A DNA stretch of 64,000 bases from Sphingomonas sp. 3P27F8 (lineage in GTDB: Bacteria > Pseudomonadota > Alphaproteobacteria > Sphingomonadales > Sphingomonadaceae), in the NCBI RefSeq assembly GCF_005502745.1, contig NZ_SCNL01000004.1:62001-126000 (forward strand), in the 5' to 3' direction. The notes beneath the pieces are model-generated. The model worked only from the letters and a program-made list of their open reading frames with translations. It had not been told where the DNA came from and ran no database searches. The position numbers and the translations under genes were made by a program. Positions 8,184 to 16,676 of this stretch are shown piece by piece; the stretch's first letter is position 1, and every line of letters begins with the position of its first letter.

Positions 8184-9248
8184 ATGCCCCTTCTCCAAGC
8201 CTCCAAGCAGTACAAGCCTTTCGAATATCCCTGGGCGTTCGAATACTGGAAGCGCCAGCAGCAGCTTCACTGGCTGCCGGAAGAAGTGCCGCTGGGCGAG
8301 GATTGCCGTGACTGGGCGCAGAAGCTCACCGATCACGAGCGCAACCTGCTGACGCAGATCTTCCGCTTCTTCACCCAGGCGGATGTCGAGGTGCAGGATT
8401 GCTACCACGAGAAATACGGCCGCGTATTCAAGCCGACCGAGATCAAGATGATGCTGACGGCGTTCAGCAACATGGAGACGGTGCATATCGCCGCATACAG
8501 CCACCTGCTCGATACCATCGGTATGCCGGAAAGCGAATATGGCGCGTTCCTCGATTATGCGGAGTTGAAGGACAAGCACGATTATCTCCAGCGCTTCGGC
8601 GTCGATAACGACGAGGATATCGCGCGCACGCTGGCGATGTTCGGCGGCTTTACCGAGGGTGTTCAGCTTTTCGCGAGCTTTGCGATGCTGATGAATTTCC
8701 CGCGCTTCAACAAGATGAAGGGCATGGGGCAGATCGTCTCCTGGTCCGTGCGTGACGAGAGCCTGCACTGCGAAGGCATCATCAAGCTGTTCCACACCTT
8801 CACGAAAGAGCGGAACTGCCTCACCAAGGCGGTGAAGGACGATATCGCCGATCAATGCCAGACGACGATCCGGCTTGAAGACAATTTCATCGATCTCGCG
8901 TTCGAGATGGGGCCGGTCAACGGCATGACCGCGAAGGACATCAAGCGCTACATCCGCTACATCGCGGACTGGCGGCTCGGGCAGCTCGGGCTCAAGCCGA
9001 TCTACATGATCGAGGAGCATCCGATCCCCTGGCTCACCCCGTTGCTCAACGGTGTGGAGCACGCCAATTTCTTCGAAACCCGCGCGACGGAATATTCGAA
9101 GGCGGCGACGAAGGGCCAGTGGTCAGACGTGTGGGATTCGTTCGACAAGCGCCAGAAGGCCAAGGCTGGCCCGGCCGCGAACGAGGATGCCGGCAGCCGC
9201 GACAACGAGGGCGACATGTTTTCGGCCGCGGGCGTTGCGGCGGAGTAA
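8184..9248 (+). CDS. nrdB: Ribonucleoside-diphosphate reductase, beta (radical) subunit
   Basis: Small subunit of class I ribonucleotide reductase, which holds the diiron-tyrosyl radical needed to make dNTPs. The 354-residue protein shows metal ligands in family spacing: Asp67, Glu98 and His101 (METVH), then the radical Tyr105 four residues after the His, as in E. coli NrdB. A second helix pair follows (TEGVQLF and DESLHCEG). The acidic C-terminal tail needed to dock on NrdA is present (DNEGDMFS). ATG 8184 is chosen over an upstream in-frame ATG because the protein alignment begins there. nrdA, the usual neighbour, is not next to it in this window. Confidence 0.96.
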   Translation: MPLLQASKQYKPFEYPWAFEYWKRQQQLHWLPEEVPLGEDCRDWAQKLTDHERNLLTQIFRFFTQADVEVQDCYHEKYGRVFKPTEIKMMLTAFSNMETVHIAAYSHLLDTIGMPESEYGAFLDYAELKDKHDYLQRFGVDNDEDIARTLAMFGGFTEGVQLFASFAMLMNFPRFNKMKGMGQIVSWSVRDESLHCEGIIKLFHTFTKERNCLTKAVKDDIADQCQTTIRLEDNFIDLAFEMGPVNGMTAKDIKRYIRYIADWRLGQLGLKPIYMIEEHPIPWLTPLLNGVEHANFFETRATEYSKAATKGQWSDVWDSFDKRQKAKAGPAANEDAGSRDNEGDMFSAAGVAAE

Positions 9249-9559
9249 CCGTTCGATGAGGCGAGATCGGTAAAACGATCTCGCCCATCCCGGGAATGCC
9301 GCTTCCCGCAAAACGGCGCATCGGCGCCAGTTGCGGATCAGAAATGGGGCATCGAACGCCGCGCCATCCGCAGCGCATCGCCTGCCGCTCGACACCTCGA
9401 GCCTGTCGGGGGTGATCGACCTGCTCCGATCGGGCGACGGTCGCGGCCATTTCACCTGCGGTCGTCGGGCAGCGGGCAGGCGCATACGTGAACCCTGCCG
9501 CAGTCGATGGTCGCCCGGCGCGTAAGAGATCTTAATAATGGTTGGCGCATAGGCGCCTG
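9249..9559. other. Intergenic gap after nrdB
   Basis: No gene supported. It contains the nrdB hairpin near its start. The remainder has GC-rich sequence and an AT-richer patch just before the next small gene (gatcttaataatgg, near 9528-9542), which may be its promoter region. Confidence 0.45.
9260..9285 (+). terminator. Hairpin after nrdB
   Basis: Perfect 10-bp inverted repeat GGCGAGATCG / CGATCTCGCC with a 6-nt loop (gtaaaa), 11 bp after the nrdB stop. There is no U tract, so termination may be inefficient or Rho-assisted, or the hairpin may protect the transcript's 3' end. Confidence 0.5.
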
Positions 9560-9766
9560 ATGCTACCCTCGCCACGCATCTTTCGCAGTCGCTGGGCCGC
9601 ACTATTGTGGGCGGGCGGGATCGTCTGGTTCGCGATCGACGTGGCGGACAATGCAAAAAGTGACGCGCCAGCGACCAACACCGCCGCGGTCGCGACCGAT
9701 GCGACCGGCGCGCCCGTGGATCAGCACGATCTTTCCGTGCTCCAGAATGCGATGCCCGCCAACTGA
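9560..9766 (+). CDS. Small single-helix membrane protein, unknown function
   Basis: A 68-residue protein with one membrane helix near the N-terminus (WAALLWAGGIVWFAIDVA) and an Ala/Asp/Thr-rich tail (NAKSDAPATNTAAVATDATG), so probably anchored with a periplasmic tail. No family recognised. ATG 9560 is the first ATG in frame. Coding support is moderate: hydrophobic pattern, GC-rich wobble bases and clean boundaries. Confidence 0.5.
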   Translation: MLPSPRIFRSRWAALLWAGGIVWFAIDVADNAKSDAPATNTAAVATDATGAPVDQHDLSVLQNAMPAN

Positions 9767-9769
9767 CGC

Positions 9770-9803
9770 AAAAAAGGGGCGGAGCCGTCGCCGGCTCCGC
9801 CCC
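9770..9803 (-). terminator. Intrinsic terminator of the outer-membrane protein gene
   Basis: Perfect 11-bp stem GGGGCGGAGCC / GGCTCCGCCCC with a 6-nt loop, directly flanked by a run of A on the plus strand (U tract on the minus strand). It lies 54 bp beyond the stop of the minus-strand barrel gene. A strong candidate. Confidence 0.8.
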
Positions 9804-9856
9804 CCGCCATGCCCGCGCGTTACGCTACACGCGCGGTACTCGCATGACCGCTAAGC

Positions 9857-10465
9857 TCAGAAGTGCGTGATGACGCCCAGCGTCGGGCGGAAGCTGTGGA
9901 AGTCACCAAAGGTGGAAACCTCGCCGCGAAGGCGAAAGCCGCCATTGCCCATCCCAATGTCCTTCGGCCCGACTTCGAAGCCGACGCCATAGGTCCAGTC
10001 GTTATAGTGGCGATCGGTGTTTACGCGCTTGTCGAAATTCACCCACTGATAGCCGACCTTGCCGTAGAACAGGCCGCTGTTACCGGCACGAAGCCCGAAG
10101 CGGCCAGCCGCGCCATATTCCCAGTTGATGTCGCCGGAGATGCCCTTGGCGACGTTACCTTCCGCGCCGACGAACACCGGTCCGAGCGGAACGTTCACGC
10201 CCGCCACGCCCTGAACCAGGCTGCCATTCAGCTTGTTCGAGCGCGACACCTGCGGGATGCCGGCCTTGTTCGGCTCGCTATCGAACTGTTCCCAGCCGCC
10301 CATGACGCCGAAATACGGCTCGATGCCGAAAGCTCGCGTGCCATCCGGTGCGGTGGCGGTGCTGGTGGTGTCGGCCGCGGGCGCAGTGCCCGCATCCTGC
10401 GCGAGCGCGGGCAGCGCGACAAACGTCGCCGCAGCAGCGGCGGCGGACAGCATGATCTTACGCAT
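9857..10465 (-). CDS. Outer-membrane beta-barrel protein (opacity/OmpA-barrel-like)
   Basis: Exported small beta-barrel of 202 residues. It has a clear signal peptide (MRKIMLSAAAAAATFVALPALAQ, cleavage after ALA), an Ala/Thr-rich linker, then amphipathic strands (EPYFGVMGGWEQF, VFVGAEGNVAKG, GLFYGKVGYQWVNF, FRLRGEVSTFG) and a terminal Phe (GVITHF), the usual signal for outer-membrane assembly. The ATG follows AGAGGT. The 5' leader contains a GC hairpin (ggcggctcaccgccc region near 10504). It has its own terminator. Exact role (structural, porin-like) unknown. Confidence 0.85.
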   Translation of the reverse strand: MRKIMLSAAAAAATFVALPALAQDAGTAPAADTTSTATAPDGTRAFGIEPYFGVMGGWEQFDSEPNKAGIPQVSRSNKLNGSLVQGVAGVNVPLGPVFVGAEGNVAKGISGDINWEYGAAGRFGLRAGNSGLFYGKVGYQWVNFDKRVNTDRHYNDWTYGVGFEVGPKDIGMGNGGFRLRGEVSTFGDFHSFRPTLGVITHF

Positions 10466-10670
10466 GATAATACCTCTTTTACTCTCCCCGGCGGAGTTAC
10501 GGGGGCGGCTCACCGCCCGCTGCACGGGAACCAACCGAACCCCCCCTCCCGCGGATTGTTGCAGCGCAAGGAGAAAAAAACGGCATCATTTGCAGACTGT
10601 TGCCACAATGACACGGTTTCTGTCGCTCCGATGAACCAAATGCGGTGTCCCGGGGCAACCGCTGCGACAA

Positions 10671-10997
10671 TCAGTCGCGGGGACGCGTCGGAGCGTGAAA
10701 GTCCGGCGGGCGGCGAACTATCCAGCGCAGGAAACCGCCCAGCGCCGGCTCCATGCGTAGCGCTGCCATGCCGCCGATCCGCGCAAGCTCGGTGTTGCTC
10801 CAGGTCGCGTGGATCGCGCGATGGCAGATCGGATGAAGCGGAACCGTCTCACGTCCGCCCTCGCTGCGCGGTACGACATGGTGCCACTCGATACGCGCAC
10901 CCAGCGGGCGGCGACACAATGCGCAGGTCTCCGCCGCGGGCTTCTCAGCCCCGGTCGCCGCGATCAGCGCCGCCTTTCGCTTCACCCTTCCGCCCAT
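10671..10997 (-). CDS. HNH endonuclease family protein
   Basis: A 108-residue protein with a zinc-ribbon-like HNH fold: CALCRRPLG, then WHHVVPRSEGG (catalytic His pair) and LHPICHRAIH (metal-binding His and Cys). These are the hallmarks of stand-alone HNH nucleases found in many bacterial chromosomes. No restriction, phage or toxin partner is adjacent, so the biological target is unknown. ATG 10997 (MGGRVKRK) is chosen over longer in-frame options because the upstream extension is not protein-like. Confidence 0.82.
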   Translation of the reverse strand: MGGRVKRKAALIAATGAEKPAAETCALCRRPLGARIEWHHVVPRSEGGRETVPLHPICHRAIHATWSNTELARIGGMAALRMEPALGGFLRWIVRRPPDFHAPTRPRD

Positions 10998-11107
10998 GCA
11001 CGAATCATAGCAACGCGCGCGCTTGCTTGCACCTTGGCGAAGAACCCGCATAACAAGTGTTACGGAAAAGCCGATCCAAATCGGCCGACGACGGAGAGGA
11101 AAGCTCG

Positions 11108-11848
11108 ATGCCCCACCCCCTGTTCGATCTCAGCGGCAAGATCGCACTCATCACCGGCGGATCGCGCGGGTTGGGCCGGGAAATGGCACTCGCTTTCGCG
11201 GATGCGGGCGCCGACATCATCATCTCAAGTCGCAAGGCGGAAGCATGTGAAGCCGTGGTGGCGGAGATCGCCGCCAAGGGCCGCCGCGCGCTCGCGCTGC
11301 CCGCCCATGCCGGTAAATGGGATGAGATGGACCGCCTTGCGGCAGATGCCTGGGATGCATTCGGCCGGATCGACATCCTTGTGGCCAATGCCGGGATGGG
11401 GCCGCTCGTTCCCAGCCACGAAGTGTCCGAGTCTCTGTTCGACAGTGTTGTGGGGCTGAACTTCAAGGGGCCGTTCCGCCTGATCGCCAATATCGCGCAC
11501 CGCATGACGCAGAATGATGGCGGAACGATCCTGGCCACCTCCTCGATCGCCTCGCTGCGCCCGACGCCGCAGGTCGTACCCTATGCCGGTGCGAAGGCGG
11601 CGCTCAACGCGATGGTAGCGAGCATGGCGCACGAATACGGGCCGAAGGTACGCATCAATGCGATCGCGGCCGGCCCGTTCCTTACCGACATCGCCAAGGC
11701 ATGGACCGAGGATGCGCGCGAACGCACCGACAGCGCGCTGGGTCGCCCCGGTCGCCCGGAGGAAGTCGTCACCAGCGCACTATTCCTCGCCAGCCCGGCA
11801 TCGAGCTTCGTCACCGGCACCGTGCTCCGCTGCGACGGTGGGTGCTGA
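11108..11848 (+). CDS. Short-chain dehydrogenase/reductase, glucose/3-oxoacyl reductase type
   Basis: NAD(P)-dependent oxidoreductase of 246 residues with the classical SDR layout: dinucleotide motif TGGSRGLG near 14-21, NAGMG, catalytic Ser in ATSSIAS, and YAGAK with the catalytic Tyr and Lys. The C-terminus SFVTGTVLRCDGGC matches the family's final strand. Substrate not determinable. ATG 11108 has GAGAGGAAAG upstream. It converges with the CysQ-like gene, whose stop lies 8 bp away. Confidence 0.9.
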   Translation: MPHPLFDLSGKIALITGGSRGLGREMALAFADAGADIIISSRKAEACEAVVAEIAAKGRRALALPAHAGKWDEMDRLAADAWDAFGRIDILVANAGMGPLVPSHEVSESLFDSVVGLNFKGPFRLIANIAHRMTQNDGGTILATSSIASLRPTPQVVPYAGAKAALNAMVASMAHEYGPKVRINAIAAGPFLTDIAKAWTEDARERTDSALGRPGRPEEVVTSALFLASPASSFVTGTVLRCDGGC

Positions 11849-11856
11849 TCGGGCAA

Positions 11857-12693
11857 TCAACGTGTGACGAAAGGACGGAGCGGCGCCGGATGATAAAGCC
11901 CGCAGGCGACAAAGCCGGTGTTGCGGAACCCGGCCTTGCCATAGCGAAACGGCTGGTTGTCCAGATCGACGGTAGTGCCACCGGCAGCTCGCAGCACGGC
12001 ATCACCGGCGGCGGTATCCCATTCCATCGTCGGGCCGGTGCGGGGATATACGTCCGCCTCCCCGCTCGCGACCAACACGAACTTCAGGCTCGATCCGACA
12101 GACACGCAATCGCAGATTCCGCCGGCATCCAGCCATGCGGCGGTGGCAGGATCGACGTGGCTGCGCGAGGCGACGGCGCACGGCGGAACATGAACCGGGC
12201 GAACCGAGATCGCCGCCGCGGCGCCCCGCGTCGCGAACGGCGTGCGATCGGCGCGCCACGCGGTCCCAGCGGTCGCATCGCCCCAGTAAAGCGCCTGGCG
12301 CGCCGGGGCATAGACCACGCCCATCGTCGGAGCGCCCTGCTCGATCAAGCCGATATTGACCGTGAAATCATCCCCGCGGCGGATGAATTCCTTGGTCCCA
12401 TCGAGCGGATCGACGAGGAAGAACGCGCCATCCACATCCGGCACGCGCCCCGCCGCGGCCTCTTCCTCTGCCACCACCGGGATATGCGGCGCGATTTCAT
12501 AAAGGCCGGCGAGAATTGCCGCCTCGGCCGCCTGATCCGCCGCCGTGACGGGCGATTCGTCGGCCTTGATCGTGACGGCCGCGCCCTCGATGAAGTGCCG
12601 CCACACGATATCGCCGCCAGCTTCCGCCAGCGCCACCAGCGCGTCCATCAATGTCGCGCGGTCCAGCCCGTCCACGCCCGCTTTGCCCGTCAT
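11857..12693 (-). CDS. cysQ: 3'(2'),5'-bisphosphate nucleotidase (CysQ-like, inositol monophosphatase family)
   Basis: Mg-dependent phosphatase of 278 residues, expected to hydrolyse 3'-phosphoadenosine 5'-phosphate released in sulfate assimilation. The family motifs are visible: KADESPVTAAD near the N-terminus, VVAEEEA (metal-binding Glu), VDPLDGTKEFI (Asp, Asp), and EWDTAAGDAVLRAAGG near the C-terminus. The TKEF segment after the DPLDG motif favours CysQ over inositol or histidinol phosphatases. The second of two close ATGs is chosen because AGGGA sits 6 nt before it; the alternative is 6 nt upstream. No sulfur genes are adjacent. Confidence 0.85.
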   Translation of the reverse strand: MTGKAGVDGLDRATLMDALVALAEAGGDIVWRHFIEGAAVTIKADESPVTAADQAAEAAILAGLYEIAPHIPVVAEEEAAAGRVPDVDGAFFLVDPLDGTKEFIRRGDDFTVNIGLIEQGAPTMGVVYAPARQALYWGDATAGTAWRADRTPFATRGAAAAISVRPVHVPPCAVASRSHVDPATAAWLDAGGICDCVSVGSSLKFVLVASGEADVYPRTGPTMEWDTAAGDAVLRAAGGTTVDLDNQPFRYGKAGFRNTGFVACGLYHPAPLRPFVTR

Positions 12694-12826
12694 GTCCATT
12701 CCCTGTCGATAGCGGCAAAGCAGACCGCCATGCCAGCAAGCTTTCCTATCCCGCCAGTTCGCGACTATGCGAAAAAGGCTGGTCGCAACCGCACGACTCA
12801 CACGTTCATTCATAGGAGAGAATGCC

Positions 12827-13210
12827 ATGTTCAGTCACATGATGGTCGGTTCGAACGACATCGATCGTTCGCGCAAGTTCTACGACTCGCTGTTCGGCGC
12901 GATCGGCGGCAAGCCGGGTATCCAGGATCCCAAGGGCCGGTTGATCTACATGCACAACGGCAACATGTTTCTTGTCACCCCGCCAATAGACGGGAAGCCC
13001 GCGACGCACGGGAACGGCAGCACGATCGGCTTCGCGGTCGACGGGCCGGAACAGGCGAATGCGTGGCACAAGGCCGGTGTGGAAGCCGGCGGGACCGCGA
13101 TCGAGGATGCGCCGGGCGTCCGTGAAAATCCCGGCATGAACCTCTATCTCGCGTATCTGCGCGATCCGGACGGCAACAAGCTCTGCGCGCTGCACCGTAT
13201 GCCAGCGTAA
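12827..13210 (+). CDS. VOC (glyoxalase/dioxygenase fold) family protein
   Basis: A 127-residue vicinal-oxygen-chelate protein. The pairs of beta-alpha-beta-beta-beta units are visible (SHMMVGSNDIDRSRKFYDSL; then FAVDGPEQANAWHKAGVEAG and LAYLRDPDGNKLCALH). His4 and Glu-like positions could bind a metal. Members include glyoxalase-like and resistance proteins; the reaction here is unknown. ATG 12827 follows AGGAGAGAATGCC. It converges with the P450 gene across a shared hairpin. Confidence 0.85.
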   Translation: MFSHMMVGSNDIDRSRKFYDSLFGAIGGKPGIQDPKGRLIYMHNGNMFLVTPPIDGKPATHGNGSTIGFAVDGPEQANAWHKAGVEAGGTAIEDAPGVRENPGMNLYLAYLRDPDGNKLCALHRMPA

Positions 13211-13216
13211 CGCCGC

Positions 13217-13248
13217 GGGGCGCCGTGCGCTGCTTGCGCCGGCGCCCC
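13217..13248. terminator. Bidirectional hairpin between VOC and P450 genes
   Basis: GGGGCGCCG / CGGCGCCCC, 9-bp perfect stem, with a GCGC/GCGC pairing inside the loop. It lies 6 bp after the VOC stop and 12 bp after the P450 stop on the opposite strand, so it probably serves both convergent genes. No U tract. Confidence 0.5.
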
Positions 13249-13260
13249 GATGCGAATGCG

Positions 13261-14616
13261 CTAGGCCGCCTGAGCCGCGCGCTCCGGGGTGAACTCCACC
13301 TCCAGCCGGCGTACCGCGTGAACGAAGTTGTTCGGCGCGATATCCATGTCGCCAGTCCAGCGGATATCGGGGAAACGCGTGAAGAGCTGGCGATAGGCCT
13401 CCTCGAGCTGCAGCTGCGCGGTCATGCGCCCGATGCAGATGTGCGGGCCATAGCCAAAGGCGATGTTCTTCTCGGCATTGGCGCGTGCGATATCGAACCT
13501 GTCGGGATCGGGGAACATGGCCGGATCGCGATTCGCCGCCCCGTAATACATGATGACCTTCTCGCCCTCCGCGATCCGCTGCCCGCCGACCTCGGTGTCG
13601 CGCGTCGCCGTGCGGCGCATGTAGATCACCGGCGATACCATTCGGGTAATCTCGTGCACGGCATTGGTGAGAAGCCCGGCGTCCGCCTGCAGCCGCGCCT
13701 TCTGTTCGGGATTCTCGGTGAACAGCTTCATTGCGCCCGACAGCGAGTTGCGCGTCGTGTCGTTGCCCGCGAACACGATCAGCAGCCACGCCCCATCGAG
13801 ATACGGATCGGGCAACGGATCGCCATCCACCACCGCATTGGCGATAGCGCTCATCAGATCCGCTTGCGGGTCCGCCCGCCGCTTCGCCAGCATGAAGCGA
13901 CCATATTCAAACATTTCGGCGACGTTCTTGTTGAACATTTCGATGAAGGCGGCAATCTGCGGGTTCGGCTCGGAAAGCCCGGCGAGCTGATCGATCTGCT
14001 CGGTCGCGACCTGCTGCGCCATTTCCAGGAAATGGATCCAGCCCATGAAGCGCTCGCGATCCTCCGGCGGCACCCCCAGCATCTCGCACAGCGTGAAGAT
14101 CGGCAGCCGCTGGCTGAATTTCTCCACCATGTCGCATTTGCCGAGCGGGGCCATCGTATCGAGCAGCCGCGTCACCTCTCCCGAAACGCGTTCGCGCAGC
14201 GTGCGGATATAACTGGCGGTAAAATACGGCATATGCTCCTTGCGGAGCTGTCGGTGCGGCCGGCCGTCCAGGTTTATCATCGAATTGGTGGAGGCGGAGA
14301 AAAGCGTCGGATGCCGCGTTTCCTCCGGCCCGAGCGCCATCAGGATGCCGCCGGTCTCCGAGCTGAACGTTTCGGGATCGCCATTTACCTGCTTCACCTC
14401 CTCGAACCCGGTGACCGCCCAGAAGCCTACCCCGCCGCGCGGCAATTCGTGCCACATCACCGGAGCCTCGGCGCGCATCCGGGCGAATTCCGCCCAAGGT
14501 TGCCCCTTGGTGAAGGAATAGATGTTCGTCAGGTCCACGTCCGGCAAGGTCGGGTGCACCGGCGGAAAGGTCGGGCCCGGCCGCCCCTCCACGATATGTT
14601 CGCTAACGAGCCGCAT
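13261..14616 (-). CDS. Cytochrome P450, last gene of a five-gene oxidative operon
   Basis: Soluble bacterial P450 monooxygenase of 451 residues. The oxygen-activating I-helix AGNDTTRN, the K-helix and the heme loop FGYGPHICIG (proximal Cys near 394) are intact. Overall it resembles the CYP108/CYP203-like soluble class that oxidises terpenes and similar small lipophiles; the subfamily cannot be fixed by eye. ATG 14616 follows GAGGAGAGAAG. No ferredoxin or ferredoxin reductase gene is adjacent, so electrons must come from elsewhere. It sits 11 bp after the epoxide hydrolase gene. Confidence 0.92.
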   Translation of the reverse strand: MRLVSEHIVEGRPGPTFPPVHPTLPDVDLTNIYSFTKGQPWAEFARMRAEAPVMWHELPRGGVGFWAVTGFEEVKQVNGDPETFSSETGGILMALGPEETRHPTLFSASTNSMINLDGRPHRQLRKEHMPYFTASYIRTLRERVSGEVTRLLDTMAPLGKCDMVEKFSQRLPIFTLCEMLGVPPEDRERFMGWIHFLEMAQQVATEQIDQLAGLSEPNPQIAAFIEMFNKNVAEMFEYGRFMLAKRRADPQADLMSAIANAVVDGDPLPDPYLDGAWLLIVFAGNDTTRNSLSGAMKLFTENPEQKARLQADAGLLTNAVHEITRMVSPVIYMRRTATRDTEVGGQRIAEGEKVIMYYGAANRDPAMFPDPDRFDIARANAEKNIAFGYGPHICIGRMTAQLQLEEAYRQLFTRFPDIRWTGDMDIAPNNFVHAVRRLEVEFTPERAAQAA

Positions 14617-14627
14617 CTCTTCTCTCC

Positions 14628-15608
14628 TCAATCGGGGAAGCGGCGCGCGATCCAGTCAAGGATCACACGGCTCACTTCCTCGGGTTTTTCCTGCTGCGTC
14701 CAATGCCCCGATCCGGCCACCATATGCCGGTCAAGATCGGGCACATATTTCTCCATCCCATCCGCCATCGACGGCGGCAGGACATGATCGCTTTCGGCGG
14801 TAATCATCAGCGCGGGACAATCCACGCGATCAACGATCGCCGACGATCGCTCCCAGTTGCGGGTGAAATTGCGATACCAGTTGATCCCGCCGGTGAAGCC
14901 GGTGCGCGCGAACGTTTCGACGAACGCGCCGCGCTCCTCGTCGTCGAGCAACTGATGCTCGTCGCTCGCCGGATCATAATCCTCCAGCATCAGGCCCAGC
15001 GCGAAATTCTTCTGTTCGGCCGGCAGCGCGGCGAATTCCGCCGGGCTCATCTCGGGACGACGCATGAAGAAGCGAAACGTCTTGTCGACATCCTTCGCCA
15101 GTAATGCATCCGCCTCGCCCGGCTTCTGAAACCAGACGATATACATGTCCTCGCCCATCGCCATCCGCATCAGCGCGATCGGATCGGCCGAAAGGCGCGG
15201 AATGAACGGCGTGTTCAGCCCGATCACTCCCGCCACGCGCGCGGGATGGCGCAGCGCCATCTGCCACACGACGAAGCCGCCCCAGTCATGCCCGCAGAAC
15301 ACCGCCCGCTCGATTCCCTTGGCATCGAGCAGCCCGACCAGATCGGCGCAGAGATGCTCCATGTCATAGCTTTCGACCGCGTCGGGCCGATCGGTCAGGC
15401 CATAGCCGCGCTGGTCCGGCGCCAGCGCACGGTGGCCGGCAGCGCCAAACGCCGCAAGCTGATGCCGCCACGAATAAGCGAGTTCGGGGAAGCCGTGGCA
15501 GAACACCACGGGCATCCCTTCGCCCGCCACGTCATAGCAGGCCATGCGGATGCCGTTCGTCTCGACATGGGTTAGCGGGGGCATCCCTGGAAGTGCGCCC
15601 CCGCTCAT
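14628..15608 (-). CDS. Epoxide hydrolase-type alpha/beta hydrolase
   Basis: A 326-residue alpha/beta hydrolase with the epoxide hydrolase pattern: oxyanion HGFPE at 38-42, nucleophile Asp108 in GHDWGG, lid Tyr in GGINWYRNF, and the catalytic His in GSGHWTQQE. An Asp nucleophile rather than Ser argues for epoxide (or haloalkane) hydrolysis to a diol. The ATG overlaps the stop of the dehydrogenase gene (ATGA); a GTG 21 nt upstream is less likely. In the operon it would open epoxides made by one of the monooxygenases. Confidence 0.9.
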   Translation of the reverse strand: MSGGALPGMPPLTHVETNGIRMACYDVAGEGMPVVFCHGFPELAYSWRHQLAAFGAAGHRALAPDQRGYGLTDRPDAVESYDMEHLCADLVGLLDAKGIERAVFCGHDWGGFVVWQMALRHPARVAGVIGLNTPFIPRLSADPIALMRMAMGEDMYIVWFQKPGEADALLAKDVDKTFRFFMRRPEMSPAEFAALPAEQKNFALGLMLEDYDPASDEHQLLDDEERGAFVETFARTGFTGGINWYRNFTRNWERSSAIVDRVDCPALMITAESDHVLPPSMADGMEKYVPDLDRHMVAGSGHWTQQEKPEEVSRVILDWIARRFPD

Positions 15609-16675
15609 GGCCGCACCACTATCTTGCACTGCGCCTCCGGGTCGCCGAGCGCGCGGAAGGCGGCGGCCACGCCGTCCAGCCCCACCTCGCCAGTGATCGC
15701 TGCACGCACGTCAATCGTTCCCTCCGCGATATGGCGCAGGGTGATCGCGAATTCCTCGGGCGTATAGCCAAGCACGAATTTCAGCTCCAGGCTCTTGTTG
15801 ATGCAAAGGAACGGCTCGATCGCGTCGGTTTGCATACATACGCCGACGACCAGGATCTGCGTCCCCACCGGCACCGCTTCGATCAGCGACTGGATCACGC
15901 CCGGGACGCCGACGCATTCGAACACGACCGCGCGCTTGCCGGCAGCACCACCCATCGCCAGTATGGATCGCTCGGTTCGTGAATGCGGCACGCCCAGCGC
16001 GCCCCAGCGCAGATGCGGGTTCTCCACCGCGGGATCGATCGTGACATCCGCGCCGAACGCCTCGGCGATCCGGCGCCGCGCGGGCGAATAGTCCGAGGCC
16101 ACCACCGGCCCCAGCCCTCGCGCCTTGAGCGCCGCGATCACGGCCAATCCCACAGGGCCACAGCCGATCACCAGGTTAACCGTATCCGGCCCCGCATCGC
16201 TTTCTGCGACGGCATGTTCGCCCACCGCGAAGGGTTCGGTCATCGCCGCCTGCACGTCGGACAGACCATTGGGCACCGGCAACAGCATCTGCTCGGTCAG
16301 CACCATCGCCTCGCTGAAGCCGCCGGGGAAGCGATTGGAATAACCGATCGTCTCGAAACCCTGCGACGAAACAACGACCGGCATCGCCACGACACGCGTG
16401 CCGGCCTTCAGCCGCTTGTCCGTATCCGGCCCGTGATCGACGATCTCGGCGCAGAATTCGTGCCCGAACACGATATCCTGCGCGGGATCGATCAGCCCCG
16501 GCTCCCCGATGCGCCGCCCCAGCTCGACCATCTTCTCCATTGAATGGACCGCGTGAAGATCTGAGCCGCAGATGCCGCAGCACAATGTCCTGACCAGCAC
16601 CTGCCCGGCGCCAGGGGTCGGCTCCCGGAGTGTATCGACGACCAGTTCCGGTCCGCGCCGAACAACCGCGCGCAT
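15605..16675 (-). CDS. Zinc-dependent alcohol dehydrogenase family protein (MDR)
   Basis: Medium-chain dehydrogenase/reductase of 356 residues. Catalytic zinc ligands are present (Cys36 in CGICGSDLH, His72-Glu73 in GHEF), and the Rossmann motif is IGCGPVGLAV. The four-cysteine structural zinc lobe is absent, as in several MDR subgroups. A likely role is oxidation of the diol or alcohol produced by its operon neighbours. It is spaced 1 bp from the GST gene and overlaps the epoxide hydrolase start, so translation is probably coupled. Confidence 0.9.
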   Translation of the reverse strand: MRAVVRRGPELVVDTLREPTPGAGQVLVRTLCCGICGSDLHAVHSMEKMVELGRRIGEPGLIDPAQDIVFGHEFCAEIVDHGPDTDKRLKAGTRVVAMPVVVSSQGFETIGYSNRFPGGFSEAMVLTEQMLLPVPNGLSDVQAAMTEPFAVGEHAVAESDAGPDTVNLVIGCGPVGLAVIAALKARGLGPVVASDYSPARRRIAEAFGADVTIDPAVENPHLRWGALGVPHSRTERSILAMGGAAGKRAVVFECVGVPGVIQSLIEAVPVGTQILVVGVCMQTDAIEPFLCINKSLELKFVLGYTPEEFAITLRHIAEGTIDVRAAITGEVGLDGVAAAFRALGDPEAQCKIVVRP

Positions 16676-16676
16676 C

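Noticed and set aside
8097-9062. Minus-strand open frame opposite nrdB
   Set aside because: It overlaps a fully supported NrdB on the other strand and has no recognisable domain.
13225-14787. Long plus-strand open frame opposite the P450 gene
   Set aside because: The P450 heme and I-helix motifs are on the minus strand; the plus-strand translation has no motif and unusual composition.
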